A stretch of DNA of 64,000 nucleotides from JBBSAT01 sp044223665 (GCA_044223665.1 JBGALT010000011.1:1-64000); one strand, 5' to 3'. Positions 8,315 through 17,012 are shown, counted from the stretch's first letter. Translations and numbers: made by a program. Notes: generated by a model not told the origin, from the letters alone.

Positions 8315-9142
8315 ATGAGCGAGCCGCGACCGGCGGGGCCCGAGTGGCCCGAGGACGATCCGCTCACCGACGACGCGATCACCTCCCGCTTCCGCGTCTG
8401 GCAGCGCGTTCGCGGTCATCGCTACTCGCTCGACGACGTCGCGGTCGCCTGGGAGGCGTCGCGCGCGAGGCCGGCGGCCCGCCGCGCGATCGACCTCGGG
8501 ACGGGGATCGGCTCGGTCGTGATCATGCTCGCGCACGCGCTGCCCGAAGCGGAGCTCGCCGCGATCGAGGCCCAGGACGTCTCGTTCGCGCTGCTCCAGC
8601 GAAACCTCGCGCGAAACGGGCTCGACGAGCGCGTGCACGTGCACCACGGCGACCTGCGCGAGCTCGATCGCTACGCGCACCTCGGGCGCTCGTTCGACCT
8701 CGTGACCGGCACGCCACCCTACTTCCCCGAGGCGAGCGTGACGCGGCCCCCCGACACCCAACGCGCCCACGCGCGGGTCGAGCTGCGCGGAGGCGTCGAG
8801 AGCTACCTCGCTGCCGCGGCCGCGCTCGTCGACGACGAAGGGCTCGTCGTGATCTGCGCCGACGCACAGCGGCCCGAGCGCGTGATCGCCGGAGCGCGCG
8901 AGGCCGGGCTCTTCCCTCGTACGCGCCGCGACGTGATCCCGCGCGCGGGCAAGAACGCCCTGGTCGGCGTGTGGACGCTCGACCGCAGCGGCGGGCCGCT
9001 CGTGCAGTTGCCCGATCTCGTGGCGCGCGACGCCCAGGGCGCGCGCACGGAGGTCCAGCACGCGCTGCGCGCCCACTTCGGGCTGGCGATCGACGACCCG
9101 AACGCGAGCCCCGGAACGCGCGAGCGCCGCGCACGGCGCTGA
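8315..9142 (+). CDS. Class I SAM-dependent methyltransferase, TrmN6/YfiC-like
   Basis: A Rossmann-type methyltransferase of 275 residues. The SAM-binding motif I is AIDLGTGIGSVV (58-69). The catalytic NPPY-type motif is GTPPYF (132-137), with Thr where Asn is usual. The early segment RYSLDDVAVAW resembles the RFxxDsxLLA start of tRNA1(Val) adenine-37 N6-methyltransferases. The family modifies adenine N6 in RNA or N5 of protein glutamine. The Thr replacement leaves the actual acceptor uncertain. It is transcribed divergently from the phosphoesterase gene, with 39 bases between the start codons. Confidence 0.85.
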   Translation: MSEPRPAGPEWPEDDPLTDDAITSRFRVWQRVRGHRYSLDDVAVAWEASRARPAARRAIDLGTGIGSVVIMLAHALPEAELAAIEAQDVSFALLQRNLARNGLDERVHVHHGDLRELDRYAHLGRSFDLVTGTPPYFPEASVTRPPDTQRAHARVELRGGVESYLAAAAALVDDEGLVVICADAQRPERVIAGAREAGLFPRTRRDVIPRAGKNALVGVWTLDRSGGPLVQLPDLVARDAQGARTEVQHALRAHFGLAIDDPNASPGTRERRARR

Positions 9143-9187
9143 GCGCCCCCCCCGAGACGACGGCGCGTGTTGCCGCTAGACTCGGCC

Positions 9188-11260
9188 ATGACCTTCGGCC
9201 GTCTTCGCTACGGAGTACTCGTTTGCTTTGTCGCCGGATGCAGCGGAAGCGCTCCTCCCGGGGGAAGTGACGCAGCGACGACCGCAGACGCCTCGGAGGA
9301 CGCCGGCCTGCGCGCCGACGGCGGCCTCTCCGGCTGCGACACCGACGAGGACGGCCACGACGGCGTCGCTTGTGGCGGCGACGACTGCGACGACGGGGAT
9401 CCCTCGCGTCACCCCGGCGCACCCGAAGTGTGCGACCCGTCGGGCCGAGACGAAGACTGCAACCCGTCGACCTACGGATCGACCGACGCCGATGGCGACG
9501 ACCACGTCTCGGACGCGTGCTGCAACGGCACGACTTGCGGAGACGACTGCGATGACGCGCTGGCCGCCGTGCACGCCGGACTGCCGGAGGTGTGCAACAT
9601 GCGCGACGACGATTGCGACACGACGATCGACGAAGAGGCCACGCCCGTCCCGTGGTATCGCGACATGGACGGGGACGACTTCGGCAATCCAGCCGGTGGG
9701 CAGGTGTCGAGCTGCGCGCCGGTCGTCGGCTATTCGCTGCTCGAGACGGACTGCGACGACGGCAACGCGTCCGTCAATCCCGGCACCGCCGAGGTCTGCA
9801 ACACCATCGACGACAACTGCAACGGGTCCATCGACGAGTCGGGCGGCGCCACCTACTTCGCCGACTGCGACGGCGACACGTACGGGAGCACCACGCAGTC
9901 GATGTACTCGTGCGTGACGCCTCCGGGCGCGCCGCCGGGCTGCCCCGGGCGAGCGTGGACGACGAGCGGCGGCGACTGCGACGACACGAGCGCCGCGACG
10001 CATCCGGGCGCCACCGAGAGCTGTGACGGAATCGACAACGAGTGCGACGGTACGATCGACGGTGCGCCGGCGACCAGCTGGTGCACGCGCGCTGAGATCG
10101 TCGGCGAGTGCCGCAGCGCCCGATGTGAGCTCCTCGGAGCGGTCGAGGTCTCCGCCGGACTGCACAGCACGTGTGCCCGTCTCGCGTCGGGTCGCGTGCT
10201 CTGCTGGGGCAGCAACGCCCGAGGCCTGCTCGGCAACGGCGGAGCCGCGACATCCCCGGTGCCCGACCTCGTCCAGAGCGTCACGACGGCCGCCGCGATC
10301 TCGACCGGAAGTGCCCACGCCTGCGCGATGCTCGCGGACGCGAGCGTCGCGTGCTGGGGCGACGACGCCTCTTCGCAGCTGGGTGCGGGTTGGGCCTCTC
10401 CGATCGCGGGCTACTCCGCGGCGCCTCTCGGGGTGGCGACCGGGCCCATGGGCGTGGACCGTCTCGCAGGCGCGACGTCGATCTCGGCCCGCTCCGCGGC
10501 GCGCTCGTGCGCGGTCGCCGGCACGCGCGTCAGCTGCTGGGGTCGGGGATTCGGCAACGTCGCGACCGAGATCGCGGGCCTGACGGATGTGGTGGAGGTC
10601 GCAGTCGCCGCGAACCACACGTGCGCTCGACACAGCACGGGTACGGTCGACTGCTGGGGCGCGAACGAGTCCGGCCAGCTGGGGGACGGCACCACGACGA
10701 ACCGCACTTCGCCGCGCCGCGTGGTGGGTCTGAGCGACGCCGTCGAGATCTCGGCCGGTGAGTGGAGCACGTGCGCACGCCGCATGAACGGGACGGTGGT
10801 GTGTTGGGGCGATGCGAGCGTCGGTGGGGTCGGCGACGGAGGGAGCGGCTACGCGACGTGCCAGCAAGTCGCCGGCTCGCTGACCATTCAGTACGCGTGT
10901 GCACCGACGCCGCGCGCGGTGAGCGGGATCTCGGACGCCGTCCAGGTGTCGGTTGGAAGCGGATTCGCCTGCGCGCGTCGCGCGACGGGCGCGGTCGCGT
11001 GCTGGGGCGTGAATCAACAGGGCCAGCTCGGAGCGACGACGACCGACACCTGCCGCGTCGACCTCAGCTCGTACCCGTGCGCGCGCACTCCGATCACGCT
11101 CGGCCTCGCGGACGTCGCCGAGATCTCGGCCGGCTATGCGCACGCGTGCGCGCGCCAAACCGACGGCTCGCTCCGCTGCTGGGGTCTCAACTCGGACGGT
11201 CAGCTCGGCGATGGAACGACGATGCGGCGCGACGTACCGGCATCGGTCGTCACGCGCTGA
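9188..11260 (+). CDS. Lipoprotein with MopE-like metal-binding motifs and seven RCC1-type repeats
   Basis: The start was placed at the ATG giving a lipoprotein signal with lipobox VAGC (Cys18). Residues 40-290 contain at least four repeats of the putative metal-binding motif: Asp-rich loops ending in DDCDDG or DCDD, followed by a V/S-Cys and DDDCD. This motif is known from MopE-type copper-binding and myxobacterial surface proteins. Residues 310-690 form seven RCC1-like blades, each with H/S-x-CA then CWG (CWGSNA, CWGDDA, CWGRGF, CWGANE, CWGDAS, CWGVNQ, CWGLNS). They probably close into one seven-bladed propeller with a disulfide per blade. It is likely displayed on the outer membrane as a binding protein. 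A paralogue lies at 26624-28684. Confidence 0.85.
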   Translation: MTFGRLRYGVLVCFVAGCSGSAPPGGSDAATTADASEDAGLRADGGLSGCDTDEDGHDGVACGGDDCDDGDPSRHPGAPEVCDPSGRDEDCNPSTYGSTDADGDDHVSDACCNGTTCGDDCDDALAAVHAGLPEVCNMRDDDCDTTIDEEATPVPWYRDMDGDDFGNPAGGQVSSCAPVVGYSLLETDCDDGNASVNPGTAEVCNTIDDNCNGSIDESGGATYFADCDGDTYGSTTQSMYSCVTPPGAPPGCPGRAWTTSGGDCDDTSAATHPGATESCDGIDNECDGTIDGAPATSWCTRAEIVGECRSARCELLGAVEVSAGLHSTCARLASGRVLCWGSNARGLLGNGGAATSPVPDLVQSVTTAAAISTGSAHACAMLADASVACWGDDASSQLGAGWASPIAGYSAAPLGVATGPMGVDRLAGATSISARSAARSCAVAGTRVSCWGRGFGNVATEIAGLTDVVEVAVAANHTCARHSTGTVDCWGANESGQLGDGTTTNRTSPRRVVGLSDAVEISAGEWSTCARRMNGTVVCWGDASVGGVGDGGSGYATCQQVAGSLTIQYACAPTPRAVSGISDAVQVSVGSGFACARRATGAVACWGVNQQGQLGATTTDTCRVDLSSYPCARTPITLGLADVAEISAGYAHACARQTDGSLRCWGLNSDGQLGDGTTMRRDVPASVVTR

Positions 11261-11324
11261 CGCCATCGATCACGTTCTCACGGCGCGCCCCGCAGGCCCT
11301 CGGGCGCTCCGCCCAGCCCCGCGC

Positions 11325-12419
11325 TCAGTCGCCGAACGTGATCCCCATCGCGCGCGCCGTCTGGACCAGCTGGCCCTCGGGGTCGACGCGCTTGGGGCGC
11401 GCGGTGGCCTCGGCGAGGGGGACCGAGACGATCTGACCGTCGCGGAGCGCGACCATGCGCCCGAAGCTCTTGGCGGCGACGAGGTCGGCGGCGGCCTGGC
11501 CGTAGCGCGTGCCGAGGATCCGATCGAGGGCCGAGGGACTGCCGCCGCGCTGGACGTGGCCGAGCACGGTCACGCGGATGTCCGCCTTCGTCCGCTCGCC
11601 GAGCGCCTCCGCCGCGCGCTGGCCCGCGCCGACCAAGCGGCGCATCTCCCCCGGTCGTGCCGCGAGCGCGCTCGCCTCGCCCGCCGCCGGGACCGCGCCC
11701 TCGGCGACGACGACGATCGAGTAGACGAGGCCCTCGCGCTTGCGCCGGGCGATCATCTCGACGAGCGGCTCGAGCCGGTAAGGGATCTCGGGGATGAGGA
11801 TCGCGTCGGCGCCGCCGGCCAGGCCCGCGTGCAGCGCGATCCACCCGGCGTCGCGGCCCATCACCTCGACGAACATCACGCGGTCGTGGCTCGCCGCGGT
11901 GTCGCGGACGCGATCGATCGCGTCCATCGCGGTCTGGACCGCGGTGTCGAAGCCGAACGTCTGGTCGGTCGCGCCGAGGTCGTTGTCGATCGTCTTGGGC
12001 ACGCCGACGATGGGCATGCCGAGATCGGAGAGCTTGCGCGCGATCTGCATCGAGCCGTCGCCGCCGATGCTCACGAGCGCGTCGAGGCCCACGAGCGCGA
12101 AGTTCTCGAGCACCTTCTTGGTCACGTCGACGACCACCGGCTGGCCCTTGTCGTCGACGTGCACGTGGCGGAACGGGTCGCACCGATTGGAGGTGCCGAG
12201 CAGCGTGCCGCCGCGTGCGAGCACGTTGCGCACGTCGCGCACCGAGAGCCAGCGGTTGCCGTCGGGCGAGCGATAGTCGAGATCGATCAGGCCCGAGAAC
12301 GCGTCCTCGATGCCGAAGATCTCCATCCCGTGCCGCTCGATCCCCACCTTCACCGCGGCGCGGATGACCGCGTTCAGGCCCGGACAATCGCCTCCACCCG
12401 TGAGAATGCCGACGCGCAT
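11325..12419 (-). CDS. pfkA: 6-phosphofructokinase
   Basis: This enzyme phosphorylates fructose 6-phosphate in glycolysis. At 364 residues it is a single-domain PfkA-type enzyme. Motifs are GGGDCPGLN (8-16), GGDGS (119-123), PKTIDND (141-147), MGRDAGWIAL and LGHVQRGG. Gly in GGDGS is the residue associated with ATP use, while Lys in PKTIDND is typical of PPi-dependent and group III enzymes. The Gly/Lys combination is known from actinobacterial ATP-dependent PFKs, so ATP is the more likely donor, but PPi cannot be excluded. The start is the ATG at 12419 that places the glycine-rich loop at residue 8. It is transcribed alone, convergent with the RCC1 lipoprotein gene. Confidence 0.93.
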   Translation of the reverse strand: MRVGILTGGGDCPGLNAVIRAAVKVGIERHGMEIFGIEDAFSGLIDLDYRSPDGNRWLSVRDVRNVLARGGTLLGTSNRCDPFRHVHVDDKGQPVVVDVTKKVLENFALVGLDALVSIGGDGSMQIARKLSDLGMPIVGVPKTIDNDLGATDQTFGFDTAVQTAMDAIDRVRDTAASHDRVMFVEVMGRDAGWIALHAGLAGGADAILIPEIPYRLEPLVEMIARRKREGLVYSIVVVAEGAVPAAGEASALAARPGEMRRLVGAGQRAAEALGERTKADIRVTVLGHVQRGGSPSALDRILGTRYGQAAADLVAAKSFGRMVALRDGQIVSVPLAEATARPKRVDPEGQLVQTARAMGITFGD

Positions 12420-12594
12420 GGGAGGCGAAAGACTACTACCAGCGACCGGCGCCGACGACTTCGAAGGTGAGATCCCATCGGTCGTCGCCGCGATCGCGTG
12501 GGGCGAGCGCGAGCGTTTTCGCAGTCCGTGCTCCGGGAGGCGCGGGTGGCTGGCCCACGCACGCTCTGCCACGCTGCCGGCCCGGCCGGGCCCG

Positions 12595-14073
12595 ATGACG
12601 ACCGAGCGAGAGACGATCGAAGGCGTGCTGGATGGGCCGCGCGTGCTCGAGCACGCCGGACGCGAGACGCTCTGGGCCGTCACCCCGGCACGCGCGCGCG
12701 ACGAGCTCGCGGCACGAGCCGCGCTGGCGAGCACGCGCTCGTCGGCGACGTGCGGATCGAGGTGCGCCCGGAGGGGCTCGTGCTGCGCGCCTCGGCCCGG
12801 CCGAGGCGCAGGACGCGATCCCGCGTTGCTCGACGCGTGCCGGCGCATCGAGAGGCTCGAGACGACACCCCGGGCGCTCCTGACGGCGGCGGGCGGGCCG
12901 GTCGACGCCGTCCGCGCGCTCGGACGCGCCGGGCTCGCCCGATCACGCGTGGACCGATTCCTCGAGCGCCGGCTCTCGCTCTGCGTCGCTCGTGGGCCCG
13001 ATCTGGGCGGGCTCATGCCCGGCGCGGTCCGTCGCATCGACGAGCGCCCGTTCGCCCTGTCGGTCCGCTACGGGCGTGCCGACGGTCATCCGGGGCTCGA
13101 TCTGGCGTCGCTCGCCCTGCGGGCGGGCCTCGACGCGAGCGAGGCCTACGTCGATGCCGGTGGCGACGACGAGAGCTTCGCGCTGCTCGTGCTCCACCAG
13201 GCGCTCCGCGAGCTCGCGAGCGAGCGCCGCGACGAGGCCCGGCTCGCGCTGCGCGAGCGGGTCGCGGCGATCGTCGAGCGCTTCCTACCGACCGAGCCGG
13301 CACGCGTTCGGCTCTCGGTAGAGGCGCCCGCGCTCTTGCCGCGCTCGCTCTTCGCACCCCTCGGCGACGTCGACGTGGCGCACGCGCGGCGCGTGCTCCG
13401 CGACTGGCATGGGCTCGCCGTCGGCGGCGAGGTGATCGAGGTCGTCGTCGACCCGCCGATCGCGCGTCCTGCGCGGACGATCCCGTTCGAGCCGGCCAGA
13501 GTGCGACGTGCGCGCCTCTTCTCTCGATTCGCCGAGGGCATCGCCTACGACGACGAGGGCCTCTACTCGGCGACCCCCGAGGCGATCGCCGAAGAGATGG
13601 TGCGCGGCCTCTCCGGCGTGGTCGTCGACGCGACGGCCGGCATCGGCAGCCTCTCGATCGCGCTGGCCCGCTCGCCGAGCATCGAGAAGGTCATCGCGAT
13701 CGACGTCGACCCCGCCCGCCTCTCCATGGCTGCGCACAACGCGCGGATCTACGGGGTCGAGGGCCGCATCGACTTCCGGCCCGGCGACGCGCTCGCGCTC
13801 GTCCCGACCCTGGCTCACGACGCGATCGTGATCGATCCGCCCTGGGGCGGTCGCGACTACGATCGGCTGCGCGTGACGCTCGATGCGCTCCCGATGGACG
13901 TGCGGCCTCTGCTGGCCGCGAGCCCGCGCGTCGTGCTCAAGCTGCCGCGCAGCTTCGACGTCCGCACGCTCCCGCCGGGATTCGTCGTCACGCCCGCGAT
14001 CGACGCCCGCGGCGTGCTCAAGATGCTCGTCGCGCGGCGGGGCGTCGCCGTTTCTGGAGCGCCCGCCCGATGA
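12595..14073 (+). CDS. TGS1-like (RNA cap guanine-N2) SAM methyltransferase with an N-terminal extension
   Basis: The C-terminal half has the complete trimethylguanosine-synthase pattern. LFSRFAEGI (308-316) is followed by EGLYSATPEAIAEEM (321-335). The SAM motif is VVDATAGIGSLSIA (343-356), then VIAIDVDPARLSMAAHNA (366-383), and the catalytic motif is DPPWGG (414-419; SPPWGG in eukaryotic TGS1). TGS1 methylates N2 of cap guanosines in eukaryotes. Bacteria lack such caps, so the substrate here is unknown and could be a guanosine in tRNA or rRNA. Residues 1-300 are an extension I do not recognise. Residues 46-77 look frame-disrupted: forward frames 3 and 2 carry natural sequence (GDVRIEVRPEG, then AEAQDAIP) that would join the flanks smoothly. 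It is coupled to trmO by an ATGA overlap. Confidence 0.75.
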   Translation: MTTERETIEGVLDGPRVLEHAGRETLWAVTPARARDELAARAALASTRSSATCGSRCARRGSCCAPRPGRGAGRDPALLDACRRIERLETTPRALLTAAGGPVDAVRALGRAGLARSRVDRFLERRLSLCVARGPDLGGLMPGAVRRIDERPFALSVRYGRADGHPGLDLASLALRAGLDASEAYVDAGGDDESFALLVLHQALRELASERRDEARLALRERVAAIVERFLPTEPARVRLSVEAPALLPRSLFAPLGDVDVAHARRVLRDWHGLAVGGEVIEVVVDPPIARPARTIPFEPARVRRARLFSRFAEGIAYDDEGLYSATPEAIAEEMVRGLSGVVVDATAGIGSLSIALARSPSIEKVIAIDVDPARLSMAAHNARIYGVEGRIDFRPGDALALVPTLAHDAIVIDPPWGGRDYDRLRVTLDALPMDVRPLLAASPRVVLKLPRSFDVRTLPPGFVVTPAIDARGVLKMLVARRGVAVSGAPAR

Positions 14074-14624
14074 AGAAGCCCCCGCAGGACCACACGAGCA
14101 CCGCGAGCGCCGATGGAAGCTACGCGATGCGGCCGATCGCGATCGCACGCAGCCCCTATCGCGAGCGGTTCGGAGCGCCGCACCAGGCGGCCACCGTGCG
14201 CGGCACGCGCGCGCGCGGCGACGCCGAGGGCTCGATCGAGCTCTTGCCCCACGTGCCGGTCGAGGCGCTGCTCCACCTCGAGGGGTTCGACTACGTCTGG
14301 GCGATCTACGTCTTCCACCTGAACCGCGGCTATCGCCCGACCGTCAAGCCGCCGCGCACGCCGGACGTCGCGCACGGCGTGCTCGCGACGCGAGCGCCGC
14401 ATCGGCCCAATCCGATCGGTCTCTCCGCCCTGCGGCTCGTGCGGATCGAGGGGCGCGTGATCCACGTGCGTGGGATCGACCTGCTCGACGGGACACCAGT
14501 GCTCGATCTGAAGCCGTACTTGCCCTACGCGGATGCGTTCCCCGAGGCCCGCGCCGGCTGGGTCGACGAGGCGGGCGGCACGCCGGAGCGCGAGCGCGAC
14601 GACACGGAGCCGTGGGACACCTGA
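14070..14624 (+). CDS. trmO: TrmO/TsaA family tRNA methyltransferase
   Basis: TrmO proteins N6-methylate the threonylcarbamoyladenosine at tRNA position 37 using SAM, through an unusual beta-barrel fold. The 184-residue protein has the diagnostic HRPNPIGLS (111-119) and LDLKPYLPYAD (145-155). The N-terminal IAIARSPYRERFGAPHQ fits the family start. It begins inside the stop codon of the TGS1-like gene (ATGA), so the two should be translated together, which suggests a shared role in RNA modification. The C-terminal dozen residues are charged and dispensable-looking. Confidence 0.92.
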   Translation: MKKPPQDHTSTASADGSYAMRPIAIARSPYRERFGAPHQAATVRGTRARGDAEGSIELLPHVPVEALLHLEGFDYVWAIYVFHLNRGYRPTVKPPRTPDVAHGVLATRAPHRPNPIGLSALRLVRIEGRVIHVRGIDLLDGTPVLDLKPYLPYADAFPEARAGWVDEAGGTPERERDDTEPWDT

Positions 14625-14728
14625 CCGCGTCGATCACGGTGGTCGCAGCGCCTCGGCGAAGGGAACCGCCCAATTGCGTGCGCCAGACGGATCGAGCGTC
14701 GCGACCGGGGCCGTGATGCAGCGACGCG

Positions 14729-14992
14729 TCAGCGCGCGTCGGCGATGGCATCGGCCGCCTGGGTGACCAGGCTCCGCGCGAGCGCGGGCGTCGCGGCCAC
14801 CGCCACCAGTGCGAGCGCCGCGGCCAGGAGCTGCCAGAGGACGCGGGCGCGCCGATCGCGGCGGAGATCGCTCGCGTCGATCAAGCGCCCGCGGAAGGAG
14901 TCGGCCGCGAGCGCGCGGGGCCGAGCAGCCCGCGCCAAGCGGTTCAGCTCGACGCGCGCCGGGGTGTTCGGTCCGTGCAGCCGCGAGGTCAT
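14729..14992 (-). CDS. Small single-span membrane protein, unknown function
   Basis: An 87-residue protein with an arginine-rich N-terminal two thirds and one hydrophobic segment at about residues 52-71 near the C-terminus. This arrangement fits a cytoplasmic domain tethered to the inner membrane. A GAGG-type ribosome binding site (cccgaggc) stands directly before the ATG. A possible 50-residue reading frame on the same strand ends 10 bases upstream, so the two may be coupled. I do not recognise the family; an anti-sigma-like small regulator is one possibility but nothing specific supports it. Confidence 0.5.
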   Translation of the reverse strand: MTSRLHGPNTPARVELNRLARAARPRALAADSFRGRLIDASDLRRDRRARVLWQLLAAALALVAVAATPALARSLVTQAADAIADAR

Positions 14993-15389
14993 GCCTCGGG
15001 CTTCAGCAAGCGTCGTGCTCGGAGTCGCGCACCGTTTCCCGCCGGTATTCGCCGTCGGCCTGTGCGTATGCGCCGCAGGCGGGCCCGTGGGTGTGATCCA
15101 ACGCGGTGGTGAAGTCTTGCGACGAGACTGCTGCGCAGAACGGTCGAGGCCTCATGCATGTCGCGTCGCGAGACCGGCCTTCAGGCGTCGCCGAGCCCGA
15201 GGCCGGAGCGGAGCGGCCTTGGGGCCGTGAGCACCGACCGCAGGGTGAGGTGGCGAGCGTCCGAGCTTGCTCGGACGCGGCATCAAGGCCGGGATCGCGG
15301 CGCGTCGCCGCTGAGCACCGCCACCGATCACACCCCGGGCCCGTCCGCGACACGACACGGCGCCGAGAGGAGTGCGATGATGGGCCGCC
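14993..15389. other. Intergenic region upstream of the LuxR-type gene
   Basis: About 400 bases between the minus-strand small membrane protein and the plus-strand LuxR-type regulator. Apart from the weak 50-residue frame at 15003-15155 I see no gene, no clear promoter elements and no strong hairpin. It should contain divergent promoters for both sides. Confidence 0.5.
15003..15155 (-). CDS. Possible 50-residue His/Cys-containing peptide
   Basis: A short frame encoding a peptide that ends with the composition DHTHGPACGAYAQADGEYR, which looks more protein-like than the surrounding shadow frames. Its stop lies 10 bases before the small membrane protein gene on the same strand. No good ribosome binding site or family is recognisable. 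It could equally be non-coding. Confidence 0.25.
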   Translation of the reverse strand: MRPRPFCAAVSSQDFTTALDHTHGPACGAYAQADGEYRRETVRDSEHDAC

Positions 15390-16169
15390 ATGGCCTCGGC
15401 CCCGTCTCCGCCGCTCTCGCAGCCCGCGCTCGCGGCGCGGCTCGCGGCAGCGCGCACGCAGCGCGAGGTGCGTGAGACCATCCTCGATCACCTCGCCGAG
15501 GTCTTGCCGCACGAGGCTGCGGGGATCCACGCGATGTCACCGCGGGTGCCGCTCGAGACGGGCGTGTTCCGCGGCATCGACGTCGCCGTGCTCGCCACCT
15601 CGATCGCAGGCTGGGACACGCTCGCCGTCGAGCTGGCACCGCTCCGCGAGCACGCCTTCCGACATCGCGGTGTGGCGGCCGATCACGACGCGCTCTCGCC
15701 GGGCTCGCGCGCGCACCGACTCTGGCGCCAGACGGCGCTCGCGCCCCAGAAGCTCAAGACGCTGGCGCTCGTGCACTTCGTCGTCGGCGGTGTCGCACGT
15801 GCCGTGCTCAGCATCGGGCGGCGAAAGCGCGATCGCTTCGACGAGGCCGAGCTCGAGCGGCTGCGCGACGTCGCGCCGACGTACGCGCTGGCCGATCTGG
15901 CGCTCGGCGGCCTCGAGAACCGCGCCGGCGCGAACATGCCGGTGCGCCTCGTCTGTCAGGACCAGCGCCTGACCACGCGGCAGCGCGAGATCGTGGAGCA
16001 CGTAGCGCTCGGCCACACCAACGCCGAGATCGCCGGCGCGCTCTCGCTCTCGCCCAACACGCTACGCAACCACCTGGCCACCATCTTCGCCAAGCTCGGC
16101 GCATCGAACCGCGCCGAGGTGGTGCGCCTCGCAGTGCTCCTGCCCCCCGCCGCGCCGGTCAGCGCCTGA
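15390..16169 (+). CDS. LuxR-family transcriptional regulator
   Basis: A 259-residue regulator. The C-terminal GerE/LuxR helix-turn-helix spans about residues 190-250, with the typical LTTRQREIVEHVALGHTN and the recognition-helix region LSPNTLRNHLATIFAKLGA. The N-terminal 180 residues look like a GAF-type sensory domain (VVGGVARAVLSIGR, DEAELERLRDVAPTYALAD) but carry no identifiable ligand motif. There is no phosphoreceiver domain, so it is not a classical response regulator. No adjacent gene is clearly its target. Confidence 0.85.
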   Translation: MASAPSPPLSQPALAARLAAARTQREVRETILDHLAEVLPHEAAGIHAMSPRVPLETGVFRGIDVAVLATSIAGWDTLAVELAPLREHAFRHRGVAADHDALSPGSRAHRLWRQTALAPQKLKTLALVHFVVGGVARAVLSIGRRKRDRFDEAELERLRDVAPTYALADLALGGLENRAGANMPVRLVCQDQRLTTRQREIVEHVALGHTNAEIAGALSLSPNTLRNHLATIFAKLGASNRAEVVRLAVLLPPAAPVSA

Positions 16170-16284
16170 AGTACACGTCGTGGCGCCGCTCGGGCGAGCG
16201 AGAGCGAACGGCGCATGGATCCTCCGCGCGGCACGGCCGCGCCTCAGGCGTGGCCGGGGGCCTCGCGATCGGTCGCCGATTCGA

Positions 16285-16977
16285 TCAGCGCGGGAGCAGC
16301 CAAGCGTAGGCGCGCGCGAGCGCGTCCTTCGCTCCACCCACGACCGGCGCGCCGTGCCCCACCACGATGCGGTCGAAGGGGAGCGCGAGCACACGCTCCA
16401 TCGAGGCCCGCGCGGCCTCGCGATCGGGAAACGCCGTCCAGCGGATGACGCGGCTCAGCGCGATCTCGTCGTAGAAGCCCGACATCTTCGTGTACAGGGC
16501 CGTCCACGCGTGGTCGGGACGGCCGATCTGGTGGACGAGGTCCGTGACGACCAGCGTGCGCGACGCGCGGTGCAGGAGCACCGACTCGCGAAGCTCGAAG
16601 CCCTCGATGCGCACCTCGTCGAGCCCGCCCGCGAACGCCGGCTCGCTCGCCTCGTCGTGCGCGCGATCCACCCGCAGATCGGCGCGCTTCTTCTGGAGCG
16701 CCCTCGGCGCGTGCAGGCGCGCCTCCGGATAAGCACGCTGCCAGTCGGCCATCGCCAGGTGGTGGAACGTGTTCGGCGCGTAGAGGTGCGCGACCTTCCC
16801 GAGGCGATCGATCGCCTCCCGTCGCTCCGGCGTGAGCGCGACGGGCGAGCACACGACGAGCGCTCCGTCGGGCAGCCGGAGCACCGTCTGGTTGCTCGAG
16901 AGGTGCAGGCCCAGGAAGCGCACCGGGGCCGTGTCGATCCACACGCCGGGGACGAGCTCGCGGAGAAGGTCGGTCAC
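16285..16977 (-). CDS. DUF4336 domain protein (metallo-beta-lactamase-fold-like)
   Basis: The 230-residue protein matches the DUF4336 pattern. It opens with LVPGVWIDTAPVRFLG, followed by SPVALTPERREAID and APNTFHHLAMADW, with VVTDLVHQIG and IVVGHGAPV later. The layout resembles a metallo-beta-lactamase fold, but the metal-binding HxHxDH is absent, and HH at APNTFHHL is the only His pair at that place. Activity is unknown. A perfect 8-bp-arm palindrome (17013-17030) lies 36 bases upstream of the start and might be an operator or the end of the preceding gene's transcript. It sits downstream of the oxidoreductase gene on the same strand. Confidence 0.8.
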   Translation of the reverse strand: MTDLLRELVPGVWIDTAPVRFLGLHLSSNQTVLRLPDGALVVCSPVALTPERREAIDRLGKVAHLYAPNTFHHLAMADWQRAYPEARLHAPRALQKKRADLRVDRAHDEASEPAFAGGLDEVRIEGFELRESVLLHRASRTLVVTDLVHQIGRPDHAWTALYTKMSGFYDEIALSRVIRWTAFPDREAARASMERVLALPFDRIVVGHGAPVVGGAKDALARAYAWLLPR

Positions 16978-17012
16978 GGGATCCGGTCTGCCACGGAGGC
17001 GTGGTGAAGGAG

